A stretch of 64,000 nt of DNA, from the NCBI RefSeq assembly GCF_012034335.1, contig NZ_JAATHJ010000006.1, positions 91,031 to 155,030 on the forward strand, given 5' to 3'. This stretch comes from Alkalicoccus luteus (GTDB lineage Bacteria; Bacillota; Bacilli; Bacillales; Salisediminibacteriaceae). Position numbers and translations under genes: made by a program. The notes beneath the pieces are model-generated. The model saw only the letters and a program-made list of their open reading frames with translations, had not been told where the DNA came from and did no database searches. This document shows, piece by piece, positions 1-10,309 of this stretch (within the stretch, counting starts at the first letter, position 1; every line of letters begins with the position of its first letter).

Positions 1-1
1 C

Positions 2-502
2 AGTGTGCTGCGTCTGATCCGGGTGCTGCGTCTCATTCGCATGATTCCGGCTATCCCGGCTCTGCGCAAAATCATTGATTCCCTTATGCGCTCACTGCCT
101 GCGCTGACGGGCATTCTTGGCCTGACAGCCTTAATTTTCTCCATTTATGCGATCATCGGCACGACGTTTTTCCGCGGTGTTCTGCCGTATGAATTTTTTG
201 GAAGCTTTCATACATCGTTGTTCACGCTGCTTCAGGTCGTCACCTTTGAATCGTGGGCCAGTCAGGTAGCCCGTCCGGTCATTGCTGAAATACCGTGGGC
301 ATGGTTTTACTTCGTTTCGTTTATCGTGATTGGCGCACTGGTTATTTTAAACCTCGTCGTCGCCGTCATTCTCGATTATCTCGGTCATGAAGATGAAGAA
401 GCTCAGAAGGAAAACATGGACCGTCTCTACAGAGAAAACGAGGCGCTGCGTCAGGATATTCAGGAAATTAAGGAGATACTGCTCCGGGACAAAGAGCGCT
501 AA
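2..502 (+). CDS. Voltage-gated sodium channel, NaChBac type (5' truncated by window edge)
   Basis: This is the C-terminal part of a bacterial voltage-gated sodium channel; the reading frame is already open at the window start. It begins inside the S4 voltage sensor, where arginines recur every third residue (VLRLIRVLRLIRMIP). Next come the S4-S5 linker, S5 (LTGILGLTALIFSIYAIIG), a pore helix with selectivity filter TFESWAS, and S6 (FIVIGALVILNLVVAVIL). The filter is close to the TLESWAS of NaChBac, which points to Na+ rather than Ca2+ or K+. The charged C-terminus (about residues 125-165) looks like the tetramerising coiled coil of this family. Such channels are known in alkaliphilic Bacillus, where they take part in Na+ homeostasis and motility; that role here is inference. 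Confidence 0.9.
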   Translation, partial: SVLRLIRVLRLIRMIPAIPALRKIIDSLMRSLPALTGILGLTALIFSIYAIIGTTFFRGVLPYEFFGSFHTSLFTLLQVVTFESWASQVARPVIAEIPWAWFYFVSFIVIGALVILNLVVAVILDYLGHEDEEAQKENMDRLYRENEALRQDIQEIKEILLRDKER

Positions 503-517
503 TGTAAAAGAACGTAA

Positions 518-554
518 AGAAGGCCGGTACGAGGATCACTCGTACCGGCCTTCT
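518..554. repeat. Perfect 16-bp-stem hairpin, copy 1 (also likely terminator of the channel gene)
   Basis: A 16-nt arm AGAAGGCCGGTACGAG and its exact complement flank a 5-nt loop (GATCA). An identical 37-nt copy in the same orientation lies at 1209-1245. It sits 15 nt after the channel stop codon, so it may end that transcript, although only a weak T-rich stretch follows. Confidence 0.75.
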
Positions 555-1208
555 CTGAGTGTTGATAAAGTCATTTTCGGTGAATAACGTTGCATCTGCC
601 TGTATCTGCGGACACTCGCTTTCCGGAGGGAACGGGCTCAGCTAACCGCTTCCTCCTGCTGTCGGAAGCGCTGGATCTTCGCCTCGTTCTGATCCTCCCG
701 GAGTCGAGGCCCTTCGATGTAGGCAGCGGCAGTGCGTTTCACGTGCCTGGTTAGGTCTTCACGATTGGCTTCCTTACAGATAGAAACTTCCGGATGAGAC
801 GTTTCGATGTTAAATAGGGATGTCCATACTTCTTAGAATTCATGATAAACGTAAAAAAAAGCCGTCGCGTCTGCCTGTCGTGACGATGTTTTCTAAGAAG
901 CAGAGCCGTTTTCCCGATGTGTCCGGCGGAGACGCCAGTGGAATCAGCGCAGCATGAAGATTCAGAGCCGTTCAGATCTGCGAACGGCATCAACGCACGA
1001 GCGGAGCCGGACCGGGTCTTAAAGGCTTCTCGCGAGAAGCCTGTGTCCGAGTGAAGCCGCGCCATCCTGCGTGTCTTTCTTCCCTTCATACAGGGTCACC
1101 CTGAGAAATAGCTGAAGGCCAGCCCACGGCAAGCTTCCGCCGGTAAGCAGAGGGGAAATACAATCAAACGAATAAACATATAAGTGGAAAGATTTTTTCA
1201 ACAACCTG
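555..1208. other. Non-coding interval with GC-rich extragenic repeat-like segment
   Basis: I see no convincing gene here. The part at about 605-720 (starting CTTTCCGGAGGGAACGGG and containing GATCCTCCCGGAGTCGAGG) resembles, from memory, the GC-rich extragenic repeat scattered between genes in many Bacillaceae. Short open frames on the minus strand have no ribosome site and no recognisable protein. The interval is bracketed by two identical hairpins. Confidence 0.45.
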
Positions 1209-1245
1209 AGAAGGCCGGTACGAGGATCACTCGTACCGGCCTTCT
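1209..1245. repeat. Perfect 16-bp-stem hairpin, copy 2 (possible terminator of leftward crtI)
   Basis: This copy is base-for-base identical to 518-554 and lies 6 nt beyond the crtI stop codon. On the minus strand the crtI transcript would form this hairpin straight after its end, so it may act as a terminator or mRNA 3' stabiliser for both flanking genes. Confidence 0.75.
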
Positions 1246-1251
1246 AGTTGA

Positions 1252-2763
1252 CTACTGAGCCTTTTTTGCTTTTGCTTTTTGATCTTCTTTGATCAGATCA
1301 GCTGTAAGCTGTCCGGAGAGGGTGACCATCGGCACGCCTCCGCCGGGATGAGTGGAGCCGCCACTGAAGTAGAGGTTCTCGTAGAGCTGGCTTCTTGCCG
1401 GAATTTTGAATCCGCCGTTCGTATCTTTGTTGGCTGCGATGCCGTAAATCGATCCGCCGTTTGCGCCGTAGAGCTCTTCCAACGTATCCGGATTAAACTC
1501 ATACTCAAATTCGATCGAGCTGCGCAGCCCGGTAAGGCCCATCCGCTCCAGCTTGTCGAGTACGACTTCTCTGTAGCGGTCCCAGTCACCCTGCTTTTTC
1601 ATCGCGGTCTTTGGCGGGACGTGGGTGAGAACGAAGAGGTTTTCCTTCCCTTCCGGAGCCTGCGAAGGATCGGTTTTAGAAGAAACCCCAATATAAATCG
1701 TTGGATCATCTGCCGGCACTCCCTTTTCAAAGATTTGTTTGAACTCTTTTTCCGGATCTTCCGAGAAGAAGAAGTTGTGGTGTTCCAGCTGCGGGAATTC
1801 GCGGTCGGTTCCGAGCAGAAGCACAAGTCCGGACACGGTTGGTTCGTATGTTTTCGAGAGCGACTTCACTTCTTTTTTCGTTTTGCTGTTTTTCGGAAGG
1901 AGCGTCTCATATGCCGGAATAACTTCCAGGTTGGAAACGACAATATCAGCCGGAACGTAGTCGCCGTTTTCCGTCACAACGCCTGTAGCTGTCTCGTTTT
2001 CAAGATGGATGTGTGAAACCGGGGTATCAGTCTGCACGTCGACGCGCAGTTCATCGAGCACGTTTTTCATGCCGCGTGCAATGTTGTACATGCCGCCTTT
2101 GACGTAGTAAATGCCAAGGCCGAGCTGAACGTATACGAGCTGGTTCAGGATCGCCGGAGACTGGTACGGATTGGAGCCGACGTACATGACGAAAAAGTTG
2201 AACAGCTGCTCCAGGTATTTATTGTCAAAGTGCTTCTTTGTACTGTCTGCCACCGTATTGAACGGATCCATGGAAAGCAGTTCCTTCAGCGTATGCTGCT
2301 GCTTTAAATCCTTCAGCCCGGTGATGCTCGTCTTATAAAAGCTTTTCATACAGAGGTCGTACATGTCCTGGGAATAGCTGAGAAACTTCATGAAGGAGCG
2401 GCCCGGGTCCGGCTTTACCTTTTTCATTTCATTCAGCATGTCCGGAATATCGGATAATACGTTCAGCGTTGTCCCGTCTTCAAAAAACGTTTTCCATTGT
2501 GGTTCGATGCGGATAATGTCCATGTAATCATCAACATTGCGGTGCACGCTGTTGAACAGCTGCTCCAGCACCCACGGCATCGTCAGAATGGAAGGGCCGG
2601 TATCAAACGTGAACCCTTCTCCGCTTCGCTGATTCAGCTTGCCGCCGATCCGTTCATTTTTTTCGAGCACGGTGACGTCATAGCCGTCACCGGCAAGTCT
2701 CATTGCTGCTGAAAGGCCGCCGAGTCCGGCCCCGATCACCACTGCTTTTTGTTTAACTGTCAT
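1252..2763 (-). CDS. crtI: Phytoene/diapophytoene desaturase family FAD enzyme
   Basis: A 503-residue flavoprotein of the CrtI/CrtN carotenoid desaturase family, which introduces double bonds into (diapo)phytoene at the membrane. The N-terminus carries the FAD-binding Rossmann signature GAGLGGLSAAMRLAGDGYDV, and an acidic ELEK-type strand (VLEKNERIGGKL) follows. The C-terminus has the family's closing motif FSGGSTHPGGGVPM, part of the second dinucleotide site. I start it at ATG 2763 because a GGAGGTG ribosome site lies just upstream; the frame stays open for 47 more codons but that extension has no family features. It is downstream of the methyltransferase gene on the same strand, probably one unit. 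C30 versus C40 substrate cannot be told from sequence alone, and a related saturase or ketolase is possible. Confidence 0.85.
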   Translation of the reverse strand: MTVKQKAVVIGAGLGGLSAAMRLAGDGYDVTVLEKNERIGGKLNQRSGEGFTFDTGPSILTMPWVLEQLFNSVHRNVDDYMDIIRIEPQWKTFFEDGTTLNVLSDIPDMLNEMKKVKPDPGRSFMKFLSYSQDMYDLCMKSFYKTSITGLKDLKQQHTLKELLSMDPFNTVADSTKKHFDNKYLEQLFNFFVMYVGSNPYQSPAILNQLVYVQLGLGIYYVKGGMYNIARGMKNVLDELRVDVQTDTPVSHIHLENETATGVVTENGDYVPADIVVSNLEVIPAYETLLPKNSKTKKEVKSLSKTYEPTVSGLVLLLGTDREFPQLEHHNFFFSEDPEKEFKQIFEKGVPADDPTIYIGVSSKTDPSQAPEGKENLFVLTHVPPKTAMKKQGDWDRYREVVLDKLERMGLTGLRSSIEFEYEFNPDTLEELYGANGGSIYGIAANKDTNGGFKIPARSQLYENLYFSGGSTHPGGGVPMVTLSGQLTADLIKEDQKAKAKKAQ

Positions 2764-2861
2764 CTTTCCCGCACCTCCGTGTTTACTATAGTCGTCTGTC
2801 AATCCTGGGTGTCTGCAAAAGCCGCCGTACAGGGGACGTACCCATCTGCTGCAGCCAGTGC

Positions 2862-3413
2862 TTAATAAATGAAAGGAAGAATCCGATAGCGGCCTTCGAG
2901 CCACTTCGTATACGTGCTGCCGAACGAGCGGGTGAGCGCTGCTTCTTCATTGCGGATCCGCCTCATCAGAAGCGGGAGAAACACGAACAGGACAATAATC
3001 AGACCCGGCAGGCTCGTCATAAACAGGGAAAACCCTGATAAGAGCAGAAGCAGGCCGGTATAAAGCGGGTGCCGCAGAAGTCTGAAGGGACCGTGGCTGA
3101 CGAGCTGATCGCCCTCCCGCACCTGCACCCCTCTCGTAAACTGACTGCCGAGTGCGAGAATGCCCCAGTAGCGGAGGGCGATTCCACAGCCGTACAGGAT
3201 CAGTCCGGCCGTCAGCACTCCGGTGCCGCCGAACGTAAGCAGACCGGCTTCGCGGCTCACAATGGATAAAATGACAGCAGAAACAGCTGCTGTCATAATC
3301 CACGGAAACGATCCGCGCTCCGACCGGTCCGTATTTCTGCGGCTTTTAAACAAAAGAAATTCAAGCACCCAGATAATTGAGAGGGCGGTAAAAATAATGT
3401 CATAAAGCGGCAT
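2862..3413 (-). CDS. Isoprenylcysteine carboxyl methyltransferase (ICMT) family membrane protein
   Basis: This 183-residue integral membrane protein has about four or five hydrophobic segments. Its C-terminal region has the ICMT/PEMT-type signature: GPFRLLRHPLYTGLLLLLSG followed by EEAALTRSFGSTYTKW. In eukaryotes the family methylates prenylated proteins using S-adenosylmethionine. Bacterial members have mostly unknown substrates, and some sit next to isoprenoid genes. Here it lies just upstream of the carotenoid desaturase with about a 98-nt gap, so a role in isoprenoid or carotenoid modification is a reasonable guess. The start codon follows GGAGCTGGGACGC. Confidence 0.75.
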   Translation of the reverse strand: MPLYDIIFTALSIIWVLEFLLFKSRRNTDRSERGSFPWIMTAAVSAVILSIVSREAGLLTFGGTGVLTAGLILYGCGIALRYWGILALGSQFTRGVQVREGDQLVSHGPFRLLRHPLYTGLLLLLSGFSLFMTSLPGLIIVLFVFLPLLMRRIRNEEAALTRSFGSTYTKWLEGRYRILPFIY

Positions 3414-3629
3414 GCGTCCCAGCTCCGTTCTGCGTGTTATATGTAGGAAGCCGGTTTACGGCACTTTCCTTCCATACCCGTTATACAACGTGTCTAACCT
3501 GTCTGAAACAATATTCAGAAAAAAATACCATCCGCGAGAAAGAGTGGAAAATCACATTGTCCGCTTGTGCCGTGCATGTTATACTTCTTAAAGAAAAATG
3601 ACCGATTTCTGAACGGAGGACGTGTCTCC

Positions 3630-4628
3630 ATGACGCAGACGAGAAATGCACAAGTCATCCCTTTCATGAGGGATGGTAGTTTTTTTTATAAAAAGGGTAT
3701 CGAAGCATATCAAAATAAACAGACGGCCAAATCCATTCATCTGATCAAGCGTGCCGTTGACATGGACCCGGAAGAACCCGTATTTCTATGCCAGCTGGCG
3801 ATTCTGCTCGCTGAAGAAGGGGACTATGCGTCTTCCAACCGGTGGCTGCGGCAGATTATTGAAGATGTAGATCCGTCGATGAGCGAGAGCTACTTTTTCC
3901 TGGCAAACAACCTGGCTCACAGCGGTGAATTTGAAGAAGCGAAAGAGTATCTGGAGATGTACATGGAACTGGACTGTACCGGAGACTTTCGGGAGGATGC
4001 AGACGCTCTGCACTATTTACTGAAGGTCGAACTGGGCCAGGAACATACCGATCTGCACCGGACAGATCCGTTTTCCACACACGCTGTTATGCTGCTGCAT
4101 GAAGGACAGTTCGAACAAGCAGAGGAAGAAGCTGCCCGCTTCACAGCTGAACAGAGCCGATGCTGGTTCATGTACGGGGTGCTTGCAGAAGCGCAGATTC
4201 GTCAGGGAAAGTTCGATGAGGCAGCTGAGATTCTGAACAATTTAATGCAAAAAGAAGGAGCTGATACGAGCGCACGCTGCCTGTTGGAGCTCGGTGCGCT
4301 CATGCAGGGGAACCGGACGAAAGAGGAGCTGGAAGCCGACCTTTCCGGGCTATATCCAATGGATCGCTGGGAGCGCTATGTGCTGGCAAAGGTGTTGTTT
4401 GCGGCTGGTATTTTCCGGCGGGCGTATCACCTTCTGCGCGAATCCGTACCGGTGGAGCGGGCGGTTTATCTCCATCAGCTTGCGGCGGCTGCGAAATATG
4501 CCGGCTACGAAGGACGTGCCTCCAGGCTGTGGGAGCAGGCAGCTTCGATGCAGCCGGAAAAACGGGAGCGGTTCATGAAGCTTCGTTCTGCAGAGGCAGA
4601 TGCCTGGATTAAGGATTGGACGTATTAA
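3630..4628 (+). CDS. TPR repeat protein (YvcD-like)
   Basis: A 332-residue soluble protein built of tetratricopeptide-type helical repeats, for example GIEAYQNKQTAKSIHLIKRA, LANNLAHSGEFEEAKEYLEM and LAEAQIRQGKFDEAAEILNN. TPR proteins act as protein-binding scaffolds; no catalytic motif is visible. It stands directly upstream of trxB, the place taken by yvcD in Bacillus subtilis, so I regard it as the YvcD counterpart, although it is shorter than I remember that protein being. I chose ATG 3630 after GGAGGACGTGTCTCC; an in-frame ATG 21 codons earlier lacks a ribosome site. Its exact partner is unknown. Confidence 0.75.
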   Translation: MTQTRNAQVIPFMRDGSFFYKKGIEAYQNKQTAKSIHLIKRAVDMDPEEPVFLCQLAILLAEEGDYASSNRWLRQIIEDVDPSMSESYFFLANNLAHSGEFEEAKEYLEMYMELDCTGDFREDADALHYLLKVELGQEHTDLHRTDPFSTHAVMLLHEGQFEQAEEEAARFTAEQSRCWFMYGVLAEAQIRQGKFDEAAEILNNLMQKEGADTSARCLLELGALMQGNRTKEELEADLSGLYPMDRWERYVLAKVLFAAGIFRRAYHLLRESVPVERAVYLHQLAAAAKYAGYEGRASRLWEQAASMQPEKRERFMKLRSAEADAWIKDWTY

Positions 4629-4753
4629 AACCTTGTTATGATCACATTTTCAATGCCTGTGGGGGTATATGAGCAGATAAGTGGACACGCATCTGCAAAT
4701 TCTTTAGGATGAAGACAGTTCATCAGTATGCCAGGGGAATTTATTACGTATAG

Positions 4754-5725
<972 letters not shown>

Positions 5726-5818
5726 ATCGTAACGACTCTTTAATTGAGCTGTAATCAAGGTGCAACAATGATTCGTTATACTTGGGATTGTAATTGACCC
5801 CCTTTTATATTGTTTTTT

Positions 5819-5851
5819 GGCACGGACGACCGCAGTCCGTGCCCTTTTTTT
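5819..5851 (+). terminator. Rho-independent terminator after trxB
   Basis: The stem GGCACGGAC / GTCCGTGCC is followed by a run of seven T residues. Confidence 0.9.
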
Positions 5852-5885
5852 GTTCAGACCGCTTTTTGTCCGCTGTGATTGCTTT

Positions 5886-5914
5886 TTTAATCCATCCGGA
5901 TTTTGTAGTATACT
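5886..5914 (+). promoter_or_regulatory. Candidate promoter of the yvcI-rapZ-yvcK-whiA operon
   Basis: A TATACT -10 element at 5909-5914 lies 35 nt upstream of the Nudix gene. The matching -35 (TTTAAT with 17-nt spacing) is poor, so this call rests mainly on position after the trxB terminator. Confidence 0.35.
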
Positions 5915-5948
5915 GGAAACAGCTTAGGAAGTTTCGGAGGTGGGGACG

Positions 5949-6419
5949 TTGCAGCGGATTACGAATTGCATGATTGAGTATGAAGGACGGCTTCTCATGA
6001 TTAAAAAGCCAAAGCGCGGCTGGTGGTACGTGCCGGGTGGGAAGATGGAGCATGAAGAACTGGCGCCGGAAGCAGCTGCCCGTGAAGTGTATGAAGAAAC
6101 CGGGCTGACGATCAGACGTCCGGAGCTGCGCGGTATATTGACGCATCTTGTTACCGATGGCGAGAGCTATATGGAAAAACGAACTATGTTTTTGTTTTAT
6201 GCGAAAGGGTTCAGCGGTACGCTGCGCAGCCGGTCACCGGAAGGGGAGCTCGACTGGATTCCGGTTTCGGGGCTGGATGATATCCCGATGGATGAAGCGG
6301 ACCGCAAAGCAGTCAGCGCTGTACTGAATGAACCGGGCATACTTTACGGAACGCTGATTTACAATCACCACCGGGAACTCCAGGAGACAGTGTTCGAATT
6401 GAATGGGAGACGACTTTAG
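5949..6419 (+). CDS. yvcI: Nudix hydrolase (YvcI-like)
   Basis: A 156-residue Nudix hydrolase, a family that cleaves nucleoside diphosphates linked to another moiety. The complete Nudix box GX5EX7REUXEEXGU is present, running from GGKMEHEELAPEAAAREVYE on to ETGL. The opening (LQRITNCMIEYEGRLLMIKK) and the position before rapZ match YvcI of Bacillus subtilis. I prefer TTG 5949 as start because the GGAGGTGGGG ribosome site covers the GTG at 5940. Substrate is unknown. Confidence 0.85.
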   Translation: MQRITNCMIEYEGRLLMIKKPKRGWWYVPGGKMEHEELAPEAAAREVYEETGLTIRRPELRGILTHLVTDGESYMEKRTMFLFYAKGFSGTLRSRSPEGELDWIPVSGLDDIPMDEADRKAVSAVLNEPGILYGTLIYNHHRELQETVFELNGRRL

Positions 6420-6431
6420 AGGCAGAAGGGA

Positions 6432-7328
6432 ATGGAAGACGTGGCTAAACATAATGAACTGGAACTGGTCATCATCACCGGAATGTCCGGTGCAGGAAAA
6501 ACGGTTGCCGTGCAGAGCTTTGAGGATATGGGGTACTTTTGTGTCGATAACCTGCCGCCGGCGCTGATTCCGAAATTTATCGATCTCGTCGACAGTTCGG
6601 CTGGAAAAATGCAGAAAGCGGCGCTCGTGATCGATCTGCGGGCCCGTGAATTTTTTGATCAGCTGTTTGAAACGATGAATCGGCTTGGAACCGAATCCAA
6701 GGTGACACCGAAAATTCTCTACCTGGACGCAGATGATGAAACACTTGTAAAGCGCTACAAAGAAACTCGCCGTTCCCATCCCTTATCTGAACAATCGTCC
6801 CCGCTCAACGGTATTCATGCAGAACGGGAGCTTCTGGATGAACTAAAAGGAGCGGCGCAGGTGATTCTCGATACGACCGGACTGAAGCCGCTGCAGCTGC
6901 GGGAGCGGATTTTACAGCAGTTTTCGTCTGAAGAGAAGGATACGTTTCAGGTTAACGTGCTGTCTTTTGGTTTCAAGCACGGCCTGCCGATCGATGCCGA
7001 TCTCGTGTTCGACGTGCGCTTTCTGCCTAACCCGCATTACATTGATCACATGCGGCCGCTCACCGGGCTCGATAAAGAAGTGTCGGACTACGTGCTGAAA
7101 TGGGATGAGACGAAAAAATTCGTCGAAAAACTGGATGATCTGCTGCAGTATATGCTGCCGCACTATAAGCGGGAAGGGAAAAGCCAGCTGGTGATTGCAA
7201 TCGGCTGTACCGGAGGCAAGCACCGGTCCGTTACGCTGGCAGAGTATTTTCAAAAGAGGCTTACCGAACTCGATTACCAAACCTATGTGTCGCACCGTGA
7301 TGTGGAAAAAGGACGTCGCGAGAAATGA
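6432..7328 (+). CDS. rapZ: RapZ/YvcJ nucleotide-binding protein
   Basis: A 298-residue P-loop protein with Walker A GMSGAGKT near residue 17 and the conserved family stretch [19 protein letters not shown]. It has the family's highly conserved C-terminal half with the [15 protein letters not shown] segment. In Gammaproteobacteria RapZ steers GlmZ/GlmY small RNAs. In Bacillus, YvcJ hydrolyses GTP and affects competence; the RNA function there is not established. The ATG at 6432 is only 1 nt after AGAAGGGA; the GTG at 6441 is an alternative start with better spacing. It overlaps yvcK by 4 nt. Confidence 0.95.
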   Translation: MEDVAKHNELELVIITGMSGAGKTVAVQSFEDMGYFCVDNLPPALIPKFIDLVDSSAGKMQKAALVIDLRAREFFDQLFETMNRLGTESKVTPKILYLDADDETLVKRYKETRRSHPLSEQSSPLNGIHAERELLDELKGAAQVILDTTGLKPLQLRERILQQFSSEEKDTFQVNVLSFGFKHGLPIDADLVFDVRFLPNPHYIDHMRPLTGLDKEVSDYVLKWDETKKFVEKLDDLLQYMLPHYKREGKSQLVIAIGCTGGKHRSVTLAEYFQKRLTELDYQTYVSHRDVEKGRREK

Positions 7329-8269
7329 AACGGGCTAACGTCTGCGTAATCGGAGGAGGCACCGGCCTGTCCGTCCTGCTGCGCGGCTTAAAAACATTTC
7401 CCGTCGATATTTCAGCCATTGTAACGGTAGCCGATGACGGCGGAAGCTCGGGAAGACTCCGTGAAGAGTTAAATATACCGCCGCCGGGAGATGTCCGGAA
7501 CGTGCTCGTTGCGCTTTCCGAGGTGGAGCCGCTCGTTGAGGAGCTCTTTCAGCACCGCTTTACGAACGGTGCCGGGTTGACCGGCCATTCACTCGGAAAT
7601 CTGCTCCTTGCAGGTATGAGCAGCATTACCGGCGATTTTGCCCAGGGAGTTCAGGAAATCAGCCGCGTGCTCAATGTGAAAGGAAAAGTCATCCCGGCAT
7701 CGAATGAACACTTAACGCTCATCGCAGAGTACATGGACGGCACCGTCTGCCGCGGAGAATCAAATATTCCGACTGTCGGCAAGCCGATCAAAAAGGTGTA
7801 CCTGGAGCCGGAATGGCCCCGTCCCATGGCCGAAGCGGTCTATGCGATCGAGCAGGCAGATTTAATTGTGCTGGGACCGGGAAGCCTGTATACGAGTATT
7901 ATTCCGAATCTGCTCGTGCCCGGCATGAAAGAAGCACTCATCCGATCCGATGTGCCAAAGGTGTACATCTGTAACGTGATGACCCAGCCAGGCGAAACAG
8001 ACGGATATTCCGTTGCAGATCACGTTGAAGCGATACATGCTCATGTTGGCACAAACGTTGTAGATGCGGTATTATTAAATACACAGGAAATTCCCGAGGC
8101 GTTTGCGGAAAAATATAATGAAGAAGGCGCATCGCACGTCGCTGTTGATGAAAACAGGCTGAAGGACATGGATGTTACCATCATTTCCGACAGGCTGCTG
8201 ACAATATCGGGCAGCCTGCTGCGCCATGATGCAATGAAGGTCTCCCAGCGGCTTTTATCCCTGCTGTAG
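7325..8269 (+). CDS. yvcK: YvcK/GlmR gluconeogenic growth and cell-wall precursor factor
   Basis: A 314-residue protein of the CofD-like YvcK family, with [14 protein letters not shown] at the start, [20 protein letters not shown], and [17 protein letters not shown]. In Bacillus this protein (also called GlmR) binds UDP-sugars and channels carbon into cell-wall precursors on gluconeogenic carbon sources. It overlaps the rapZ stop by ATGA, so the two are translationally coupled. It lies between rapZ and whiA as in other Firmicutes. Confidence 0.95.
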   Translation: MKRANVCVIGGGTGLSVLLRGLKTFPVDISAIVTVADDGGSSGRLREELNIPPPGDVRNVLVALSEVEPLVEELFQHRFTNGAGLTGHSLGNLLLAGMSSITGDFAQGVQEISRVLNVKGKVIPASNEHLTLIAEYMDGTVCRGESNIPTVGKPIKKVYLEPEWPRPMAEAVYAIEQADLIVLGPGSLYTSIIPNLLVPGMKEALIRSDVPKVYICNVMTQPGETDGYSVADHVEAIHAHVGTNVVDAVLLNTQEIPEAFAEKYNEEGASHVAVDENRLKDMDVTIISDRLLTISGSLLRHDAMKVSQRLLSLL

Positions 8270-8295
8270 AGACTTCCCGAGGGGAGGGATGAAGC

Positions 8296-9237
8296 ATGTC
8301 ATTTGCATCGCAGACCAAAAAAGAATTAACGCAGCTCGAGTCTGAGGTATGCTGCTCCAAGGCGGAGCTGGCGGCGCTCGTACGTATGAATGGAGCTGTG
8401 TCGCTTCGGAATATGCAGATGTCACTCGATATTCAGACAGAAAATGCGGCAATCGCAAGACGGATTTACACGCTGCTCAAAAAAATCTTCGACGTTCACG
8501 TAGAGCTTCTCGTCCGCAGAAAGATGCGGCTTAAGAAAAACAACGTTTACGTCGTCCGTATTTCAAAAGATGCACGCCGGCTGCTCGAGTCGCTGAAAAT
8601 CGTAGACGAAACGTTCAGCTTCACGAGAACGATCGACCGGGAGCTGATCTCGGAAACGTGTTGTAAACGATCTTATCTGCGCGGAGCTTTTCTCGCCGGC
8701 GGGTCGGTCAACCATCCGGATACAGCCTCCTATCATCTGGAGATTTTCTCCTTTTATGAAGAGCATACCCGATCGCTGATGGAGCTGATGCAGGAATTTT
8801 ATCTGCCGGCTAAAATGATTGAGCGTAAAAAAGGCTTTGTTCTCTATTTGAAAGAAGGAGAGAAAATCAGTGACTTTCTGAACGTTATCGGTGCTCATCA
8901 GGCGCTGCTGCGGTTTGAGGATACACGGATTATGAAGGATATGCGTAATTCGGTAAACCGGCTCGTCAATTGTGAAACAGCGAATTTGAACAAAACGGTG
9001 GGAGCTGCCATGCGCCAGGTGGAAAACATCCGGTTTATCCGTGATGAAATCGGCCTCGAAGCTCTTCCGGATAAATTGAGAGAAGTGGCCGAACTCCGGA
9101 TTGAACACCAGGATATTTCTCTGAAGGAACTTGGGGAAATGCTGAGAGGCGGTTCTGTCAGCAAGTCCGGCATTAATCACCGGCTCCGAAAGATCGAAGA
9201 ATTTGCCAACAAGCTTCGCGCGGGGGAAAAAGTTTAG
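8296..9237 (+). CDS. whiA: WhiA DNA-binding protein
   Basis: A 313-residue WhiA protein: an N-terminal LAGLIDADG-like fold ([14 protein letters not shown] is the recognisable stretch) joined to a C-terminal helix-turn-helix ([20 protein letters not shown]). WhiA controls sporulation septation genes in Streptomyces and affects cell division and chromosome segregation in Bacillus. The start follows GAGGGATGAAGC, and the gene is 26 nt after yvcK in one operon. Confidence 0.96.
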   Translation: MSFASQTKKELTQLESEVCCSKAELAALVRMNGAVSLRNMQMSLDIQTENAAIARRIYTLLKKIFDVHVELLVRRKMRLKKNNVYVVRISKDARRLLESLKIVDETFSFTRTIDRELISETCCKRSYLRGAFLAGGSVNHPDTASYHLEIFSFYEEHTRSLMELMQEFYLPAKMIERKKGFVLYLKEGEKISDFLNVIGAHQALLRFEDTRIMKDMRNSVNRLVNCETANLNKTVGAAMRQVENIRFIRDEIGLEALPDKLREVAELRIEHQDISLKELGEMLRGGSVSKSGINHRLRKIEEFANKLRAGEKV

Positions 9238-9312
9238 TCCCCCGCCTCTTTCTTACCTCGCGATGAAAGCGTTTTTAACAACCCGGATACGAATCGAAGG
9301 AGGAATCAGCCA

Positions 9313-9570
9313 ATGATTGAAAAAAATGTGACAGTAAAACGAAAAACCGGCCTGCAGGCCAGACCGGCTGCGCTGTTCGTGCAGGAAGCAAATAAATTTC
9401 ATGCCGATATTTTTATTGAAAAAGACGGAAAAAACGTCAACGCTAAAAGTATCATGGGGATTATGAGCATTGCGGTAGGGGCGAACAAGGATATTACCAT
9501 TAAAGCCGACGGCCCGGACGAAGAAGAGGCGCTCAGTGCGCTAAGTTCATTTGTCGAAAAAGAAGAGTAG
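9313..9570 (+). CDS. crh: Crh, catabolite-repression HPr-like protein
   Basis: An 85-residue HPr homologue. HPr proteins carry a phosphorylatable His15 in GIHARPA; here the motif reads GLQARPAA, so His15 is replaced by Gln, which is diagnostic of Crh. Ser46 (NAKSIMGIMS), the target of HPr kinase, is kept. Crh-P acts with CcpA in carbon catabolite repression but cannot carry PTS phosphate. It is the last gene of the operon and ends in a terminator. Confidence 0.95.
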   Translation: MIEKNVTVKRKTGLQARPAALFVQEANKFHADIFIEKDGKNVNAKSIMGIMSIAVGANKDITIKADGPDEEEALSALSSFVEKEE

Positions 9571-9580
9571 ATCAGAAAGC

Positions 9581-9606
9581 CGTCCAGCCGGGCGGTTTTT
9601 TTGGTT
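9581..9606 (+). terminator. Terminator after crh
   Basis: A short GC-rich hairpin (CCGTCC / GGGCGG with one wobble pair) is followed by seven T residues. Confidence 0.8.
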
Positions 9607-10270
9607 TGAAAAGGTGTTGCTGCCCGGCAAGCCGAGGAGTGGTCTGCATATAGGGCAGGCGGGACAAAGGAAGAGAGCTGGTCTTTTATAAAAGGCTCTG
9701 TTGCTATTCATTGTTGGTAGAAGGACACGTCACTTCAAATCGGCAGGCTTGCCTCGGATGAGCTCCTCGGCTTCCTCGCTGTACTGCGGGATCTTCCCGG
9801 CTCACAGACGTCTGTCGGCTTCTGCTTCGTTCTTGCTTTGGGGAAGAAAAGACATCGATTATTTCTTTCTTTCATTTTCCGGTCCGGAAAATGGTAGACA
9901 AGGCGATGTTTCAAAACGCCTGCGAAAAAAGACAGCGTGATGATCATCGCGAACGAAAGGAAGGGCTAGCTGCAGGATTTATCCGCAGCAAGCGAAGAAA
10001 GATGAGCCACAGGTATACGTTTTTCATTTCAACACCAGGCTTTAACAGAGAGACTCCTGCCATGACAACCTGCACCATGAAAGAGGAACATCACGAACGC
10101 AGTGGAACGAAGGCGAGGACACCCATAGGATGAGCACAGTGCGAGAATCCATGTTGGCGACACGCTCTTTCGCCAATAGTAGTCGGGAACAAGTCCTTGG
10201 GTAAGCCTTCGCCAAGAGTGGAACAGCTTATTGTACGTTGGTTGAACGAGCTATTTCCAGGGTAGCTTTA
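9607..10270. other. Non-coding interval between crh and clpP with GC-rich extragenic repeat-like segment
   Basis: No open frame here has a good ribosome site or recognisable product. The part at about 9735-9840 (containing GCTCCTCGGCTTCCTCGCTG and GCGGGATCTTCCCGGCTCA) has the same style as the segment at 605-720 and may be another extragenic repeat copy. The rest shows nothing I can name. Confidence 0.4.
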
Positions 10271-10303
10271 TAAAAAAAGCTGCCCCCTGTTAAGGAGGCA
10301 GCG
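10271..10303 (-). terminator. Terminator of leftward clpP
   Basis: On the minus strand a stem GCTGCCTCC / GGGGGCAGC is followed by a run of seven T residues, just past the clpP stop. Confidence 0.85.
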
Positions 10304-10309
10304 TCAACG

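Noticed and set aside
633..830. Minus-strand open stretch ending in RFRQQEEAVS that looked like a gene remnant
   Set aside because: No start with a ribosome site; it is better explained as the GC-rich extragenic repeat read in reverse.
751..1204. Minus-strand open frames of 112 and 61 codons between the sodium channel and crtI
   Set aside because: No ribosome site, no recognisable protein, and they lie in a GC-rich repeat-like intergenic segment.
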